Source: CAYRPN01 sp964426135 (lineage in GTDB: Bacteria > Planctomycetota > Phycisphaerae > Phycisphaerales > Phycisphaeraceae). Taken from it: a DNA stretch of 12,604 nt. Both the position numbers and the translations under genes were made by a program. Shown here piece after piece: positions 12,560 through 12,604 of the stretch; the stretch's first letter is position 1, and every line of letters starts with the position of its first letter. The notes under the pieces are model-generated. The model was not told the origin of the DNA, ran no database searches, and saw nothing but the letters and a program-made list of their open reading frames with translations. The stretch lies in contig CAYRPN010000154.1 in the NCBI GenBank assembly GCA_964426135.1, forward strand, positions 1 to 12,604. Direction: 5' to 3'.

Positions 12560-12604
12560 CTATCCCGAAACGCGGCTTCTTGCCGATCCATTCGTTGAGC
12601 TTTC

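Overview
The window is GC-rich DNA, most likely from a planctomycete or close PVC-group relative. The evidence is indirect: a palindromic repeat whose translation gives GEAPAEP- and GSAGASPS-like peptides, a tyrosine-recombinase remnant and an AAA-ATPase N-terminus of types I associate with Planctomycetes, and a small kinase-fold protein of a similar kind. No rRNA, tRNA or species-level marker is present.

Bases 305 to about 8490, all on the minus strand, hold a type I-G (formerly I-U) CRISPR-Cas operon. In transcription order it reads cas3 (helicase then HD nuclease), csb3 (Cas8-like), csb1 (Cas7 backbone), csb2 (Cas5-Cas6 fusion) and a cas4-cas1 fusion. Junctions are start/stop overlaps or a gap of 3 nt, so the genes are probably translationally coupled. 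Cas3, Csb3, Csb1 and Csb2 should form the interference machinery; Cas4-Cas1 handles spacer selection and integration. cas2, expected next, is not recognisable: Cas1 ends in an ATGA overlap with a short reading frame that runs into a large inverted repeat (134-215). No CRISPR array lies in the window; it would be expected beyond the left edge.

Upstream of cas3 on the same strand lie a 106-codon unknown gene, whose stop overlaps the cas3 start by ATGA, and a sigma-70 region 2/4 protein that looks N-terminally shortened next to another GC-rich palindrome. They may be a regulatory module for the operon or an older neighbour.

The right part (9453-11735) is chromosomal-looking. A divergent pair, an 88-aa hypothetical and a 163-aa kinase-fold protein, share a CATG at their start codons. 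These are followed by an unassigned short reading frame and an exported LVIVD-repeat beta-propeller protein. The right end (11868-12604) holds gene debris: the first ~27 codons of an AAA-ATPase-like gene with an intact ribosome binding site, facing a tyrosine recombinase pseudogene with an in-frame TAG between its RHxxR box and its tyrosine. This suggests past insertion and deletion next to the CRISPR-Cas region.
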